In this document: in pieces, positions 32,364 through 32,602 of the stretch | How the letters are laid out: every line of letters starts with the position of its first letter | Numbering within the stretch: position 1 is the stretch's first letter | Assembly (NCBI RefSeq): GCF_029212375.1 | Contig: NZ_JARGNU010000021.1 | Location: 23,241-55,842, forward strand | From: Zhongshania sp. | GTDB taxonomy: Bacteria > Pseudomonadota > Gammaproteobacteria > Pseudomonadales > Spongiibacteraceae | DNA length: 32,602 nucleotides | Direction of reading: 5' to 3' | Position numbers and translations under genes: made by a program | The notes under the pieces: model-generated | What the model was told of the DNA's origin: nothing | What the model saw: the letters and a program-made list of their open reading frames with translations, nothing else | The model's database searches: none

Positions 32364-32550
32364 TTGAACCTCCCAACCGAACTGCAATACACCGCGGTGA
32401 CCGCTAAAAAAGACGGTCTATAACAAATCATTATAGGAAGACTAAGGGTGGGCTGATAGTAAAACTGTATTTAAATGTGCGTGCAGAAAATAGGGTGTAA
32501 ATAAGAAGACTTTAACAGAGACAAACTAAGGAAGGCTTAAACTGAATAGT

Positions 32551-32602
32551 TGGCGGACCGGACGGGACTCGAACCCGCGACCTCCGGCGTGACAGGCCGG
32601 CA
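32551..32602 (-). tRNA. tRNA-Asp (GTC), 5' part beyond window
   Basis: Read on the minus strand, the final 52 nt end in an encoded CCA (32551-32553) and contain the T-loop GGTTCGAGTCC and the anticodon loop CTGTCAC with anticodon GTC (32591-32593). These match bacterial tRNA-Asp. The D arm and the 5' acceptor strand lie outside the window. About 160 nt without recognisable genes separate it from the coiled-coil protein gene downstream. Confidence 0.93.

Noticed and set aside
32213-32431. Minus-strand frame beginning with ATG at 32431, overlapping the start of the coiled-coil protein gene
   Set aside because: No ribosome-binding site precedes it, and the sequence departs from any protein-like pattern after the first 15 residues; the overlapping frame is better supported.
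32551-32602. tRNA-Asp as an integration site for a mobile element
   Set aside because: No integrase, direct repeat or composition change is visible next to it within the window.

Overview
The window reads as chromosomal DNA of a marine-type gammaproteobacterium, probably from the Cellvibrionales/Spongiibacteraceae neighbourhood. This is an inference from gene content: an Arg32-type EF-P next to its rhamnosyltransferase EarP, a DUF1853 protein, a pseudomonad-like pepN/DUF2797/yeaC/rhomboid/nadK block, and an A1-type cytochrome oxidase with a multihaem subunit II. There is no insertion sequence, integrase, phage gene or CRISPR array. The window is mostly core genome with a few accessory islands.

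Layout. 1-1300: the tail of an unknown gene with a strong terminator, an unrecognised polytopic membrane protein, and a small conserved-looking protein that overlaps it tail to tail. 1478-1866: a broken GNAT acetyltransferase gene. 1894-3498: thiopurine S-methyltransferase and an HSL-type esterase. 3500-4357: a gene-free stretch with several perfect inverted repeats. 4358-7128: glutaminase, then EF-P and EarP, with a shared bidirectional terminator between glsA and efp. 7275-12859: a six-gene minus-strand cytochrome c oxidase operon (coxB with two fused cytochrome c domains, coxA, two subunit III-type genes, a subunit IV-like gene, and a SCO copper chaperone). Nearly all its junctions overlap or abut. 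12860-13588: non-coding apart from a possible 12-codon ORF.

13589-19014 is a compact signalling operon transcribed leftwards: a membrane histidine kinase, a REC-DUF3369 regulator, a REC protein joined to a kinase-like module whose phosphoacceptor His is replaced by Arg, and a PAS-GGDEF-EAL protein. The two REC proteins are clear paralogues. I infer a phosphorelay that ends in c-di-GMP control.

19250-23344 holds an AarF/UbiB-family atypical kinase, MarC, quinone-linked dihydroorotate dehydrogenase (coupled to marC by a stop/start overlap) and PAPS reductase. Upstream of cysH lies an AT-rich inverted repeat that may be an operator. 23469-29053 is the pepN, DUF2797, yeaC-like, rhomboid, nadK block, all on the minus strand. 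Divergent from nadK is a DUF1853 gene. Its reading frame has no ATG, GTG or TTG over the whole N-terminal third, but a perfect AAGGAGG lies 6 nt before an in-frame ATT; this looks like a rare ATT initiation codon. The right end has a PLP enzyme of the ACC deaminase/D-cysteine desulfhydrase family, coupled to an unrecognised coiled-coil protein, and a partial tRNA-Asp.

Most noteworthy are the apparent ATT start, the signalling operon with its His-to-Arg kinase-like module, and the GNAT relic.
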